64,000 nucleotides of DNA from an uncultured Megasphaera sp. Its GTDB lineage: Bacteria; Bacillota; Negativicutes; Veillonellales; Megasphaeraceae. The position numbers were made by a program, and so were the translations under genes. Positions 30,425 through 39,238 of the stretch are shown here, piece after piece; within the stretch, counting starts at the first letter, position 1; every line of letters begins with the position of its first letter. Location of the stretch: positions 5,568-69,567 of the forward strand of contig CAKPVJ010000009.1 in the NCBI GenBank assembly GCA_934193515.1, in the 5' to 3' direction. The notes beneath the pieces were generated by a model. The model was not told where the DNA came from and made no database searches. It saw only the letters and a list, made by a program, of their open reading frames with translations.

Positions 30425-33001
30425 CTATTTCGCTTCTTCCCAATTTTTTCCATAATGAATATCCACAATAAGCGGCACAGACAGCGTGACGATATGTTCC
30501 ATCGTATCTTTGAGCAGCGCTGCCGCTTCTTCCCGTTCATCTGCCGGCACTTCCAAGACCAATTCGTCATGCACCTGTACTAACAGCTGGCTCTTTAGGT
30601 GCCGTTCTTCCAATTTCTGCTGTACGGCATTCATAGCCATTTTGATAATATCTGCCGCGCTGCCTTGAATCGGCGTATTCATCGCCGTTCGTTCGGCAAA
30701 CGAACGACGCGTAAAGTTTTTGCTGTTGATTTCCGGCAGCACCCGAATTCGTCCAAACATGGTTTTGGCAAAGCCGGTCTGATGGGCCTGCGCAATGAGC
30801 CCGTCCATATACGCATGAACGGTACTGTAGCGTGCAAAATATGAATCAATATATTGTTTAGCCTGCTGGCGTGAAATAGAAATATTGCGTGCCAGCCCAA
30901 AATCACTGATGCCATAGATGATGCCAAAATTAACGGCCTTGGCGTGCGAACGCTGTTCCGGCGTAACATCCTCCCAAGGAATGCCGAATACTTCAGACGC
31001 AGTCCGGCGGTGAATGTCCTGATTTTTCAAAAAGCCGTCTACCATCGTCGGATCTTGGGACAAATGCGCCAACAACCGCAGTTCAATCTGCGAGTAATCA
31101 CCGGACAAAATATACTCGTACCCTTTTCCCGGCACAAACAAAGAACGAATTTTTCGTCCTTGTTCGGTACGAATCGGTATATTCTGCAGATTCGGATCGG
31201 AACTGCTGAGGCGTCCCGTAGCTGTCACCATTTGATTAAACGACGTATAAATCCGCCCTGTTTCGGCAGAAACCAACGGTTCCAAACCATCTAAATACGT
31301 GGAAATCAGCTTTTTCAGTGCCCGGAACTGCAAAATTTTAGGAATCATCGGATGCTTATCCAGCAACGCATCCAATACTGCTGAATCCGTTGAATAACCG
31401 GTTTTCGTCTTTTTAATCACCGGCAGCTGCAGTTTTTCAAACAGAATCACGCCCAGCTGTTTGGGCGAATTGATATTGAATGTTTCTCCGGCATCTTCAT
31501 AAATTGCTTCTTCCAAGGCATCGGCTTCTAAGGATAATTCCTGCTTCATTTCCATAAGCCGCTGCATATCTACGGTAAACCCATTCATTTCCATGACAGC
31601 CAGCGTATGAATCAACGGAATTTCGATGCGTTCATAGAGCTGCATCAAGCCCGCTGTTGCCAACGCTTCTTTTTCCTTGGGCCAAAGCTGATACGCAAAC
31701 AGCGCATCGCTGGCTGTGCACGTATTGTCATTTTCTGTATCTTCATGCAGAGGTACATCAAATGCTTCGGATAAATACAGCATACCGTACGATGTTCTGG
31801 TCGGTTCCAGCAAGTACGCCCCTAAGACGACATCCTGCAGGACTATCGGCGTATCCGTATACTGTGACAATACTTTTACCAGCCGCTTGCCGTCCGTCGT
31901 AATGACTTCTTTGGCAGTCGTAAGCGCTGTCATATAGGCGGCATATTGGTCCGGCGGGATGATGCATACGCCCTGCTCAGACGCCAAAGCCAGCACTTGT
32001 ACTTCCGGTACAGGCACGGTCTGGGTATACACCGCTTCTACAGCCACACGCTGTCCTGCGATGCACGTCGGCGGCATTTCACCAGCCGTGCGTATCGTCA
32101 GCTTTGTTTCCGGCTCGTTGGCAGCCAAGGCCGAAAAGCGGTCAAAGGCAGCAAACCGTTCCAATAAATTGCGAAAGCCCAAACTGCGAAACAGTGCCGT
32201 TACATCCTCTTCACGAGGCTGGGGCAAAAACATTTCCAAGGTATATTCAATAGGGACATCGCAGCGAATCGTCGCCAATTCTTTAGACAACATAGCGTTA
32301 TCTTTATGATCGGCCAGTTTTTCCTGCAGTTTTTTCCCTTTTACCTCAGCTATATGGTCATACACACCTTCGACGCTTTGAAACTGCGTAATCAATTTTA
32401 ACGCCGTTTTTTCTCCTACACCGGGAACGCCGGGAATGTTGTCGGCTGTATCTCCCATCAGGGCTTTCATATCAATAACTTGTTTGGGTGTATACCCATA
32501 TTCTGCCAGCATGACGTCCGGCGTAACAGCCTGCATGTTAGTAATTCCCTTTTTAGTCAGATGAACCGTGACCGTATCGTCTACGAGCTGCAGCGCATCT
32601 CTATCGCCAGTGACGACAGCTACATTCAGTGTTTTTTCCATGTGCCGGGCAATCGTACCGATAATGTCGTCTCCTTCATAGCCTTCCAATTCCAAAACAT
32701 GAATTCCCAAGCAGGCTAAGACTTCCCGGATTAAGGCAAACTGAGGCCGCAGCTCATCCGGTGCCGGTTTTCGGGTTGCTTTATACCCGTCAAACAAATC
32801 ATTGCGAAAAGTATGCTTTCCCTTGTCAAAAGCGACAGCTACATACTGCGGGTCGAGTTGTTCATACAGTTTTAACAGCATATTCAAAAAGCCATACACG
32901 GCATTGGTCGGCCGTCCCTGGCTGTCTGTCAAATGAGGAATCGCATAAAAGGCACGGTACAAGAGACTGCTGCCGTCAATAATTACTAATTTTTCTTTCA
33001 T
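30425..33001 (-). CDS. polA: DNA polymerase I
   Basis: Protein of 858 residues. The 5'-3' exonuclease domain (about 1-290) has YEGDDIIGT and the helix-hairpin-helix. The middle domain (about 300-480) has lost the acidic residues of the proofreading exonuclease (the usual DTET motif reads VEAVYT), as in Bacillus and Thermus enzymes. The polymerase domain (about 490-858) has SGDYSQIELRLLAHLS and VHDELVLEVP, so it is active. It fills gaps in repair and removes RNA primers. GGAGG site 7 bases before the ATG. Confidence 0.95.
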   Translation of the reverse strand: MKEKLVIIDGSSLLYRAFYAIPHLTDSQGRPTNAVYGFLNMLLKLYEQLDPQYVAVAFDKGKHTFRNDLFDGYKATRKPAPDELRPQFALIREVLACLGIHVLELEGYEGDDIIGTIARHMEKTLNVAVVTGDRDALQLVDDTVTVHLTKKGITNMQAVTPDVMLAEYGYTPKQVIDMKALMGDTADNIPGVPGVGEKTALKLITQFQSVEGVYDHIAEVKGKKLQEKLADHKDNAMLSKELATIRCDVPIEYTLEMFLPQPREEDVTALFRSLGFRNLLERFAAFDRFSALAANEPETKLTIRTAGEMPPTCIAGQRVAVEAVYTQTVPVPEVQVLALASEQGVCIIPPDQYAAYMTALTTAKEVITTDGKRLVKVLSQYTDTPIVLQDVVLGAYLLEPTRTSYGMLYLSEAFDVPLHEDTENDNTCTASDALFAYQLWPKEKEALATAGLMQLYERIEIPLIHTLAVMEMNGFTVDMQRLMEMKQELSLEADALEEAIYEDAGETFNINSPKQLGVILFEKLQLPVIKKTKTGYSTDSAVLDALLDKHPMIPKILQFRALKKLISTYLDGLEPLVSAETGRIYTSFNQMVTATGRLSSSDPNLQNIPIRTEQGRKIRSLFVPGKGYEYILSGDYSQIELRLLAHLSQDPTMVDGFLKNQDIHRRTASEVFGIPWEDVTPEQRSHAKAVNFGIIYGISDFGLARNISISRQQAKQYIDSYFARYSTVHAYMDGLIAQAHQTGFAKTMFGRIRVLPEINSKNFTRRSFAERTAMNTPIQGSAADIIKMAMNAVQQKLEERHLKSQLLVQVHDELVLEVPADEREEAAALLKDTMEHIVTLSVPLIVDIHYGKNWEEAK

Positions 33002-33013
33002 ACGTTCCTCCGC

Positions 33014-33415
33014 TTACCGTTTCAAAAAAGATCTGACAATATTATATACACAATAAATAAGGAAGGCGCCAATCAAATAAGGCATTGCCATAATTAAAAA
33101 GCCCAAGGCGCTGACAATAATGGCCAATATGCAAAACACAATAACACCCAAAGCCAGCTTGACACGCCAAGACAAGCCGGATGTCATAATATGAATACCG
33201 CTGGGTCCCTGCGGGCCCTGCTGTTGTCTATACGATTCTTCGTATAGCTTCTTTTGTTCCTGCACAGTACCATCTTCTTCTATGGTCTGCCCCCGAAAGC
33301 TGTCCCGTTCATGATTGGACATTACCTTGGCTTCTTCCTGCTGTGCAATGCGATGGCATACTTCACACAATCCATCGTCATATACAGCTTCTCTATCACA
33401 AAAACGACATTTCAT
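33014..33415 (-). CDS. Zinc-ribbon membrane protein, unknown function
   Basis: Protein of 133 residues. An N-terminal zinc ribbon (CRFC, then CEVC, about residues 3-22) is followed by a polar region and two close hydrophobic helices (about 83-128), so it is probably an inner-membrane protein with the zinc ribbon in the cytoplasm. ATG 33415 with GGAGGA is chosen; an upstream ATG (33451) lies before that site. It lies 12 bases upstream of polA and probably shares its transcript. I do not know a function. Confidence 0.75.
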   Translation of the reverse strand: MKCRFCDREAVYDDGLCEVCHRIAQQEEAKVMSNHERDSFRGQTIEEDGTVQEQKKLYEESYRQQQGPQGPSGIHIMTSGLSWRVKLALGVIVFCILAIIVSALGFLIMAMPYLIGAFLIYCVYNIVRSFLKR

Positions 33416-33479
33416 ATAGTTCCTCCTGATATGGTATATACCTGTATACAAACAGCAATATAGTCTTAAATTCGTATCT

Positions 33480-33485
33480 ATTATA
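33480..33485 (-). promoter_or_regulatory. -10 box upstream of the 33014 gene / polA operon
   Basis: TATAAT on the minus strand (33480-33485); the -35 is not clear. It would start the transcript for the zinc-ribbon gene and polA. Confidence 0.4.
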
Positions 33486-33489
33486 TCAT

Positions 33490-33537
33490 AAGAAAAAACC
33501 TGTGTCTTCCACGATGCAGATGGGGAAACACAGGTTT
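33490..33537 (-). terminator. Terminator of htpG
   Basis: Stem 33496-33510 with 33524-33537 (AAACCTGTGT core), followed by U-rich sequence on the minus strand. Confidence 0.75.
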
Positions 33538-33567
33538 ATCATTTTTATATGTATTCTTCTTTTATTT

Positions 33568-35520
33568 TTATTTTGCCATCATTTCAGCTACTTTATTAGC
33601 AAAGGCTGCCGGGTCATCCGGCATAATGCCTTCCAATAACAATGCCTGATCGTAGAGCATCTTACAGTAATCTTTAAATTCCGGTGTATCTTTGCCTGCA
33701 TCATGAACAGCCTGCAGTTTAGCAAACAGCTGATGCTGCGGGTTGATTTCCAAAATACGGCGTGCTTTCAGCATCGGATTATCTGCTGCGGCAAAGGCTT
33801 GTTCCATCGCCAGGGACGGGCCGGCTGCATCGGCAACGAGGCAGACAGCGCCGGTTTTCAGACGGTTGGATAAACGTACATCCACTACTTTACCATCGAG
33901 GAAGTCTTTCATATCTTTTAAAAGGCCTTCATTATTTTTGGCCAAATCTTCATTTTTCTTCTTTTCTTCTTTGAATGCATCATCTTCCAAATCCAAGTCG
34001 CCGCGGCTGATAGAATGGAACTGTTTGCCGTCATATTCCCGAATAGCTTCTACAGCAAATTCATCGACTGGGTCGGTCATGCAGAGGACTTCAATATCTC
34101 TATCGCGGAGCATTTCCATCTGCGGCAGCGCTTCAATAGCGTCTTTATCTTTACCCGTTGCATAATAAATCTTCTTCTGGCCGTCTTTCATGCGGCTGAC
34201 ATATTCTTTCAACGTGCAGAGCTTGCCGTCTTTGGAAGACATAAAGAGAAGCAAATCTTTCAATTTATCGACATTGTTTTCACCGGTCATCATACCGCTG
34301 TATACGCCGATTTTTAAGGATTTGCCATATTCAGCCCAGAATTTTTCATATTTTTCACGATTCTTTTCCAGGTTGCGGGCCAAGGTCTTCAAAATATTCT
34401 TTTCCAAATTGCGGCCAATCAGCTTCAATTCACGGCTCTTCTGCAGCAGTTCACGGGAAATGTTCAGTGACAAATCCGGAGAATCTACCAGCCCTTTGAC
34501 GAAGCGCAGGTAATCCGGCAGCAAGTCTTTGCATTTGTCCATGATGAAGACATGGCGGGAAAACAGCTGAATGCCCGGTTCATAATCAGAATAATAGAGG
34601 TTAAACGGTGCGCTGCCCGGAATAAACAAGAGCGCTGTATAATCAACAGCACCTTCGACGCGCGTATGGAAAATTTCCATGGGGTCGTCCCATTCGTAGA
34701 ACTGATGCTGGAAAAATTCTTTGTATTCTTCCGGTTTGATATCCGATTTATTGCGTGTCCACAACGGCTGCATAGAATTGAGCGTCCGTGTTTCCGTATG
34801 TTCTTCTTCCGGCGCATCTTCGATTACGTTGCCGTCTTTATCTTTTGGTTTTTCTTTGGTCGTAAATTCCATCGTAATCGGGTAGCGGATATAATCAGAA
34901 TATTTCTTGACCAAACTCTGCAGCGTCATTTTATCCGTATAATTTTCTTCTGAATCGCTGCCGTAAAATTCTTTGCCTAAATGCAGGATAATGGACGTGC
35001 CATGTTTTGGCTTTTCACATTCTTCCAACGTGTACTGGCCGTCACCGGCAGATTCCCATTTATATGCCTGTGCTTCGCCGGCCTTACGCGTAACGACTGT
35101 AACCGTATCGGCAACCATAAATGCAGAATAAAAACCAACACCGAATTGGCCGATGAGGTCTTTATCCGTACTGCTGTCTGAATCTTGCGCTTCTTTCAAT
35201 TTTTCCAAAAATGCTTTGGTCCCGGATTTGGCGATGGTCCCCAAATTCTGCATGAGGTCTTCTTTGTTCATGCCCAAGCCATTATCAGAAATCGTCAGCG
35301 TATGCGCTGCTTCATCCGGCGTCAAATGGATTTCAAATCCTGTATCCCCTTCAAGCAAATCGCTGTTTGTCAACGACTGGTAATGCAGTTTATCAATCGC
35401 ATCAGATGCGTTGGAAATCAATTCACGTAAGAAAATTTCATGATTCGTATAAATAGAATGGACCATCAAGTCCAGTAACTGTTTCGTTTCTGCCTGAAAT
35501 TCAAATGTTTCTTTTGCCAT
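33568..35520 (-). CDS. htpG: Chaperone HtpG (Hsp90)
   Basis: Cytosolic Hsp90 chaperone of 650 residues. The GHKL ATPase domain shows LRELISNASDAIDKL, ISDNGLGM and GQFGVGFYSAFMVAD. The middle domain (about 250-500) and C-terminal dimerisation domain follow. The start ATG 35520 with GAAGGAG gives MAKETFEFQAETKQ; the ORF extends 11 codons upstream without support. The promoter holds a CIRCE operator, so it should be repressed by HrcA and induced by heat. This differs from Bacillus, where htpG is outside the HrcA regulon. Confidence 0.96.
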   Translation of the reverse strand: MAKETFEFQAETKQLLDLMVHSIYTNHEIFLRELISNASDAIDKLHYQSLTNSDLLEGDTGFEIHLTPDEAAHTLTISDNGLGMNKEDLMQNLGTIAKSGTKAFLEKLKEAQDSDSSTDKDLIGQFGVGFYSAFMVADTVTVVTRKAGEAQAYKWESAGDGQYTLEECEKPKHGTSIILHLGKEFYGSDSEENYTDKMTLQSLVKKYSDYIRYPITMEFTTKEKPKDKDGNVIEDAPEEEHTETRTLNSMQPLWTRNKSDIKPEEYKEFFQHQFYEWDDPMEIFHTRVEGAVDYTALLFIPGSAPFNLYYSDYEPGIQLFSRHVFIMDKCKDLLPDYLRFVKGLVDSPDLSLNISRELLQKSRELKLIGRNLEKNILKTLARNLEKNREKYEKFWAEYGKSLKIGVYSGMMTGENNVDKLKDLLLFMSSKDGKLCTLKEYVSRMKDGQKKIYYATGKDKDAIEALPQMEMLRDRDIEVLCMTDPVDEFAVEAIREYDGKQFHSISRGDLDLEDDAFKEEKKKNEDLAKNNEGLLKDMKDFLDGKVVDVRLSNRLKTGAVCLVADAAGPSLAMEQAFAAADNPMLKARRILEINPQHQLFAKLQAVHDAGKDTPEFKDYCKMLYDQALLLEGIMPDDPAAFANKVAEMMAK

Positions 35521-35546
35521 AATCAGCAGTCTCCTTCTTGAATGTA

Positions 35547-35573
35547 TTAGCACTCCCTTCGTGTGAGTGCCAG
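35547..35573 (-). promoter_or_regulatory. CIRCE element (HrcA operator) of htpG
   Basis: TTAGCACTC (35547-35555), a spacer of nine bases, GAGTGCCAG (35565-35573). This matches the CIRCE consensus TTAGCACTC-N9-GAGTGCTAA at 16 of 18 arm positions. Confidence 0.88.
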
Positions 35574-35584
35574 TCTCTGTTTAT

Positions 35585-35612
35585 ATAATACAATAAAAAG
35601 TCAAATAGTCAA
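35585..35612 (-). promoter_or_regulatory. htpG promoter
   Basis: TTGACT (35607-35612), a 16-bp spacer, TATTAT (35585-35590). CIRCE lies just downstream, in the leader. Confidence 0.65.
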
Positions 35613-35624
35613 TAGAAAAATAAA

Positions 35625-35682
35625 AAATAAGCAGCCAATGCACAGACCATTTGAAAGACAATCCATGATGTGCTGCTTATTT
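35625..35682 (-). terminator. Terminator of the phosphohexomutase gene
   Basis: An 11-bp stem (35625-35635 with 35672-35682) followed by U-rich sequence on the minus strand. Confidence 0.7.
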
Positions 35683-35691
35683 CATACAGTA

Positions 35692-37203
35692 TTATTTTTT
35701 GAATACACTCATATCCAGGCAGTCAAACCCCTGCAGCAAGTCTTGTACCTGAGCAGCAATGGCTTGGCAGCCGCCTTGTTTGCTGCTTTCTACATTGAGC
35801 GGCATATTGGGATCGTGCAGGGACATGCGCAGCAGCGCCCAGCCATTGGCAAACACCAGGCGAACGCCTTCATACGACGGCTTGGCAATCGCAATGCCTG
35901 CCTGCGCTGCCCGTGCTTCAAACTGCTGCAGTACAGCTGCGCCATAGGCTTTGGCATCATCCGTTCCCTGTATTTTCAGCCGGTATTCTTTGCTTTCTGC
36001 CGGCTGTGCCAATTTAGCAATCAAATCGCCGAGGACTTTTCCTTCTTTTTTGGCTTTTGCCGCAGCGATGAGCAGTTTGACAGCCAAATACGCGCCATCG
36101 TCCAAATAGTAATTTTCGCTGAGCGCACCGTGGCCTGATGTTTCAATGGCCAGCGGCGAAACGGTTCCCTGCTGATTCAGGCGGATGCATTCATCAATGA
36201 CGTTCTTATAGCCGCGCATATACCGATGATGCACCAGATGCAGTTCGTCCTGCAGGAATGCCGTCAATTCATCAGAGGTAACAGAATCCGTGACAATCGT
36301 ACTGCCCGGATAATCCGGTGCTAAAATAGCGGCCATCATCGCAATCAAGGCATTGCGGTTAATTTCTTCCCCATCAGGAAGAACTGCGCTCATGCGGTCT
36401 ACGTCCGTATCGAAAATCAAGCCCAAATCGGCATGATGCTGCAGGACAGCCTGGCGAATGGCTTCCATCGCTTCTTTGTTTTCCGGATTGGGAATATGAT
36501 TGGGGAACATGCCGTCCGGTTCCAGGAACTGGCTGCCTGTCGTATCAGCGCCCAACGCAGCCAGTACTTTGTCTGCAAAGAAACCGCCGCCGCCGTTGCC
36601 GGCATCGACGACGATATGCATCCCTGCCAGCGGCTGGCTGTCTGCCGCAGCGCCCAGTCCTTCTCTGATTTTACGGCACAAATGCGCAGCATATACATCT
36701 ATAATATTCAATGGCGCTGCAGTCGGTACCGGCACCTGCGCTTCTGCGATGCCAGACGCATATGTCAACACTTCTTTTATTTCACTTTTTTCCAAGCCGC
36801 CGTCTTTTGTGAAAAATTTAAGGCCGTTGCGGTTGTACGGCAAATGGCTGGCCGTAATCATAATGGCTCCGTCCATCTGTGTCTGCGGAAAAACGATAGA
36901 CATAAACATGGCCGGCGTCGATGCCAGTCCGCAGTCAGCCATGGCAGCGCCCTGTCCCTGCAGCCCCTGAAATACAGCTTTTTTCATGATACCTGCCGAA
37001 ATCCGCGAATCATGGCCTACGGCAATCCGCAGCGTTTTCGTTTCTTTCCCTAATTTTTTAGCCAAAAAAACGGCAAAGCCGGCAGCAATCCGATTGGCTG
37101 CTTCCGGAAACAAGGTAACCGGTTCGCCTGCTTCACCGGCTACGGCTACACCGCGCACATCACTGCCATTTTGCAATTTCATCATATCTTCAGTATTAAT
37201 CAT
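35692..37203 (-). CDS. Phosphoglucomutase/phosphomannomutase family protein
   Basis: Protein of 503 residues of the alpha-D-phosphohexomutase family. The phosphoserine loop is ITASHLPYNRNG (near residue 110), the metal loop contains DTDVDRMSA, and the sugar-binding ETSGHGALSEN is present. It moves a phosphate between C1 and C6 of a hexose or related sugar; the exact sugar cannot be set from the sequence. ATG 37203 follows GGAGG by 7-8 bases; an upstream in-frame ATG (37239) does not have a site. Monocistronic. Confidence 0.88.
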   Translation of the reverse strand: MINTEDMMKLQNGSDVRGVAVAGEAGEPVTLFPEAANRIAAGFAVFLAKKLGKETKTLRIAVGHDSRISAGIMKKAVFQGLQGQGAAMADCGLASTPAMFMSIVFPQTQMDGAIMITASHLPYNRNGLKFFTKDGGLEKSEIKEVLTYASGIAEAQVPVPTAAPLNIIDVYAAHLCRKIREGLGAAADSQPLAGMHIVVDAGNGGGGFFADKVLAALGADTTGSQFLEPDGMFPNHIPNPENKEAMEAIRQAVLQHHADLGLIFDTDVDRMSAVLPDGEEINRNALIAMMAAILAPDYPGSTIVTDSVTSDELTAFLQDELHLVHHRYMRGYKNVIDECIRLNQQGTVSPLAIETSGHGALSENYYLDDGAYLAVKLLIAAAKAKKEGKVLGDLIAKLAQPAESKEYRLKIQGTDDAKAYGAAVLQQFEARAAQAGIAIAKPSYEGVRLVFANGWALLRMSLHDPNMPLNVESSKQGGCQAIAAQVQDLLQGFDCLDMSVFKK

Positions 37204-37347
37204 CGTGCATCCTCCTATGTCGATATATGAACCATACATGTCTATGTATTATGGTACTGGAAAATACCGAGAATTACAAGAAAAATGTATGACCCTGTTT
37301 CGTATGTATGATATACTTATAACAACTTTATTTTTTTGAGGTGATAC

Positions 37348-38229
37348 ATGATGCTGCATACTGCGCCATCCCACGAGGGAAAAGCAAAACTTTCGTTACT
37401 GTCGGCAATGCTCATTTTCGGTACGATAGGTCTTTTTATCCGCTATATCCCCCTGCCGTCTTCACTGATAGCCTTCTCCCGCGGTTTTATCGGCACGCTG
37501 TTCATTCTCTTATTTCTTGCTGTAAAACGAATGCCAATTTCTTGGACAGCTATCCGCCAAAATATAGGCCGCCTGCTTCTTTGCGGCATCTGTATCGGTT
37601 TTAACTGGATTTTTCTTTTTGAGGCCTATCGGTACACGTCAGTCGCCATTGCTACGCTTTGCTATTATATGGCTCCTATTATTGTCATTTTAGTTTCACC
37701 CATCGTTTTGAAAGAACGGCTGACCGTGTGTAAATCGTGCTGCGTCGCGCTGGCACTTATCGGCATGATACTCGTCTCCGGCATCGGTCAGGACACGGGA
37801 ACGACAAATGTTACAGGTATCTTTTTTGGTTTAGGAGCTGCCGTGCTGTATGCCGCCATCATTATCCTGAACAAAAAGCTCTCTCCCATTGCCGCATATG
37901 ACAAAACCATCATGCAGCTGGGTATTGCTTCATTGATTTTGCTTCCCTACGTCTTTGCCACAGAGGATATCGCCGCCATCGCCGTGCCGCCATTGGCTTG
38001 GATTTTTCTTTTGGTTCTCGGCATCGTTCATACTGGCTTTGCCTATACATTATATTTTGGGTCTTTATCCTTTTTGCGGGGACAGACGATTGCCTTATTC
38101 AGTTATTTAGATCCTATTTTTGCTATTTTTCTTTCTGCCGTCGTACTGCATGAGCCCTTGACCGGACCGGGTTTGCTGGGAGCCGTCTTAGTACTGGGGT
38201 CTACCTGCTTTAGTGAATGGAAAGGATAA
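37348..38229 (+). CDS. EamA family (DMT) transporter
   Basis: Integral membrane protein of 293 residues with about ten helices in two EamA repeats (for example LSAMLIFGTIGLFIRY and the second repeat with DPIFAIFLSAVVLHEPL). Likely a metabolite exporter; the substrate is unknown. It lies divergently from the phosphohexomutase gene. The GAGGTG site is 6 bases before the first of two adjacent ATG codons; a -10 box TATACT is about 30 bases upstream. A HAD phosphatase follows in the same direction. Confidence 0.87.
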   Translation: MMLHTAPSHEGKAKLSLLSAMLIFGTIGLFIRYIPLPSSLIAFSRGFIGTLFILLFLAVKRMPISWTAIRQNIGRLLLCGICIGFNWIFLFEAYRYTSVAIATLCYYMAPIIVILVSPIVLKERLTVCKSCCVALALIGMILVSGIGQDTGTTNVTGIFFGLGAAVLYAAIIILNKKLSPIAAYDKTIMQLGIASLILLPYVFATEDIAAIAVPPLAWIFLLVLGIVHTGFAYTLYFGSLSFLRGQTIALFSYLDPIFAIFLSAVVLHEPLTGPGLLGAVLVLGSTCFSEWKG

Positions 38230-38292
38230 CTCGTATGCAGCATACGATGCAGTGTATTCGATTGGCACACCATTACAAAAGGAGGAATTTTT

Positions 38293-39114
38293 ATGACAGC
38301 TTACAAAATTATCGCCTGCGACATGGATGAAACCCTTCTCAGCAGCGATGCTTCTATTTGTCAGCGTAATATAGAAATCATTCAAAAAGCGGTGGCACAA
38401 GGTGTCAAATTCGTGCCCTGCACCGGACGAGGATTTCGTTCTGTAGAAGGGGTATTAACGACACTGGGATTACTCAACCAGGCAGACCAATACGTCATTG
38501 GCTTTAACGGTGCCAGCATTACGGAAAACAACGGACATCGTTCCCTATTTTGGGATCCTATCCCGTTTGCTTTGGCTGATGAAATCTACCAAAAAGGGGG
38601 ATTGTACGGCATGTGCATGCATATCTATACGCGTGATACTGTATATATCCGTGCGATTACGCCTGATGAAGAAGCCTTTTTACACGGCCGCATGGCCTAT
38701 GTGCCTACGGATGCCGCAACACTTGATTTTATTCGCGGCAAAGAAGAAGTCTGCAAGCTCATTATTATGAATACAGACGATGCCGTACTGCAAGCCATTC
38801 ATCAAGATATGCAGCCGCTGCTGGCCGATATTACAGTCAGCTTCTCCAGCAACCGCTATATTGAATTCATGCACAAAGGCGTCACTAAAGGCGTCGGCTT
38901 GCTGCAGTTAGCCCATCTTTTACACGTTCAGCCAGCCGAAACAATGGCCATTGGCGACAATATCAATGATATCGAAATGCTAAAAGCAGCCGGCCTCAGC
39001 GTCGGCGTTCACAACTTAAATCCGGCTATTCGTTCGTACTGCGATGTAATTACTGACGCAACCAACAACGAAGGGGCCGTAGCCGAAGCGATTGAACGAT
39101 TTGTCCTGCGCTGA
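38293..39114 (+). CDS. Cof-type HAD family phosphatase
   Basis: Protein of 273 residues, haloacid dehalogenase superfamily with type IIB cap. Motif I DMDETLLSS (near residue 11), the Thr/Ser motif CTGRGFR, and GDNINDIEM with the metal-binding Asp are visible. These enzymes dephosphorylate sugar phosphates, FMN or similar metabolites; the substrate is not predictable here. GGAGG precedes the ATG. It follows the EamA transporter by 63 bases and may share its transcript. A strong bidirectional terminator lies downstream. Confidence 0.9.
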   Translation: MTAYKIIACDMDETLLSSDASICQRNIEIIQKAVAQGVKFVPCTGRGFRSVEGVLTTLGLLNQADQYVIGFNGASITENNGHRSLFWDPIPFALADEIYQKGGLYGMCMHIYTRDTVYIRAITPDEEAFLHGRMAYVPTDAATLDFIRGKEEVCKLIIMNTDDAVLQAIHQDMQPLLADITVSFSSNRYIEFMHKGVTKGVGLLQLAHLLHVQPAETMAIGDNINDIEMLKAAGLSVGVHNLNPAIRSYCDVITDATNNEGAVAEAIERFVLR

Positions 39115-39177
39115 AGCCGTACCGTACGCCAGATGGGTACATTGACAACAGATATATTGAATTGGTATGCCAACTAC

Positions 39178-39220
39178 AAAAAAGATGTTTGCTCTCCACA
39201 GAGAAGCAAACATCTTTTTT
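39178..39220. terminator. Bidirectional terminator
   Basis: A 16-bp perfect stem (39178-39193 with 39205-39220) with A and T runs at both ends. It ends the HAD gene on the plus strand and the P-type ATPase gene on the minus strand. Confidence 0.9.
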
Positions 39221-39238
39221 AGTATCCATTCTAGAATA

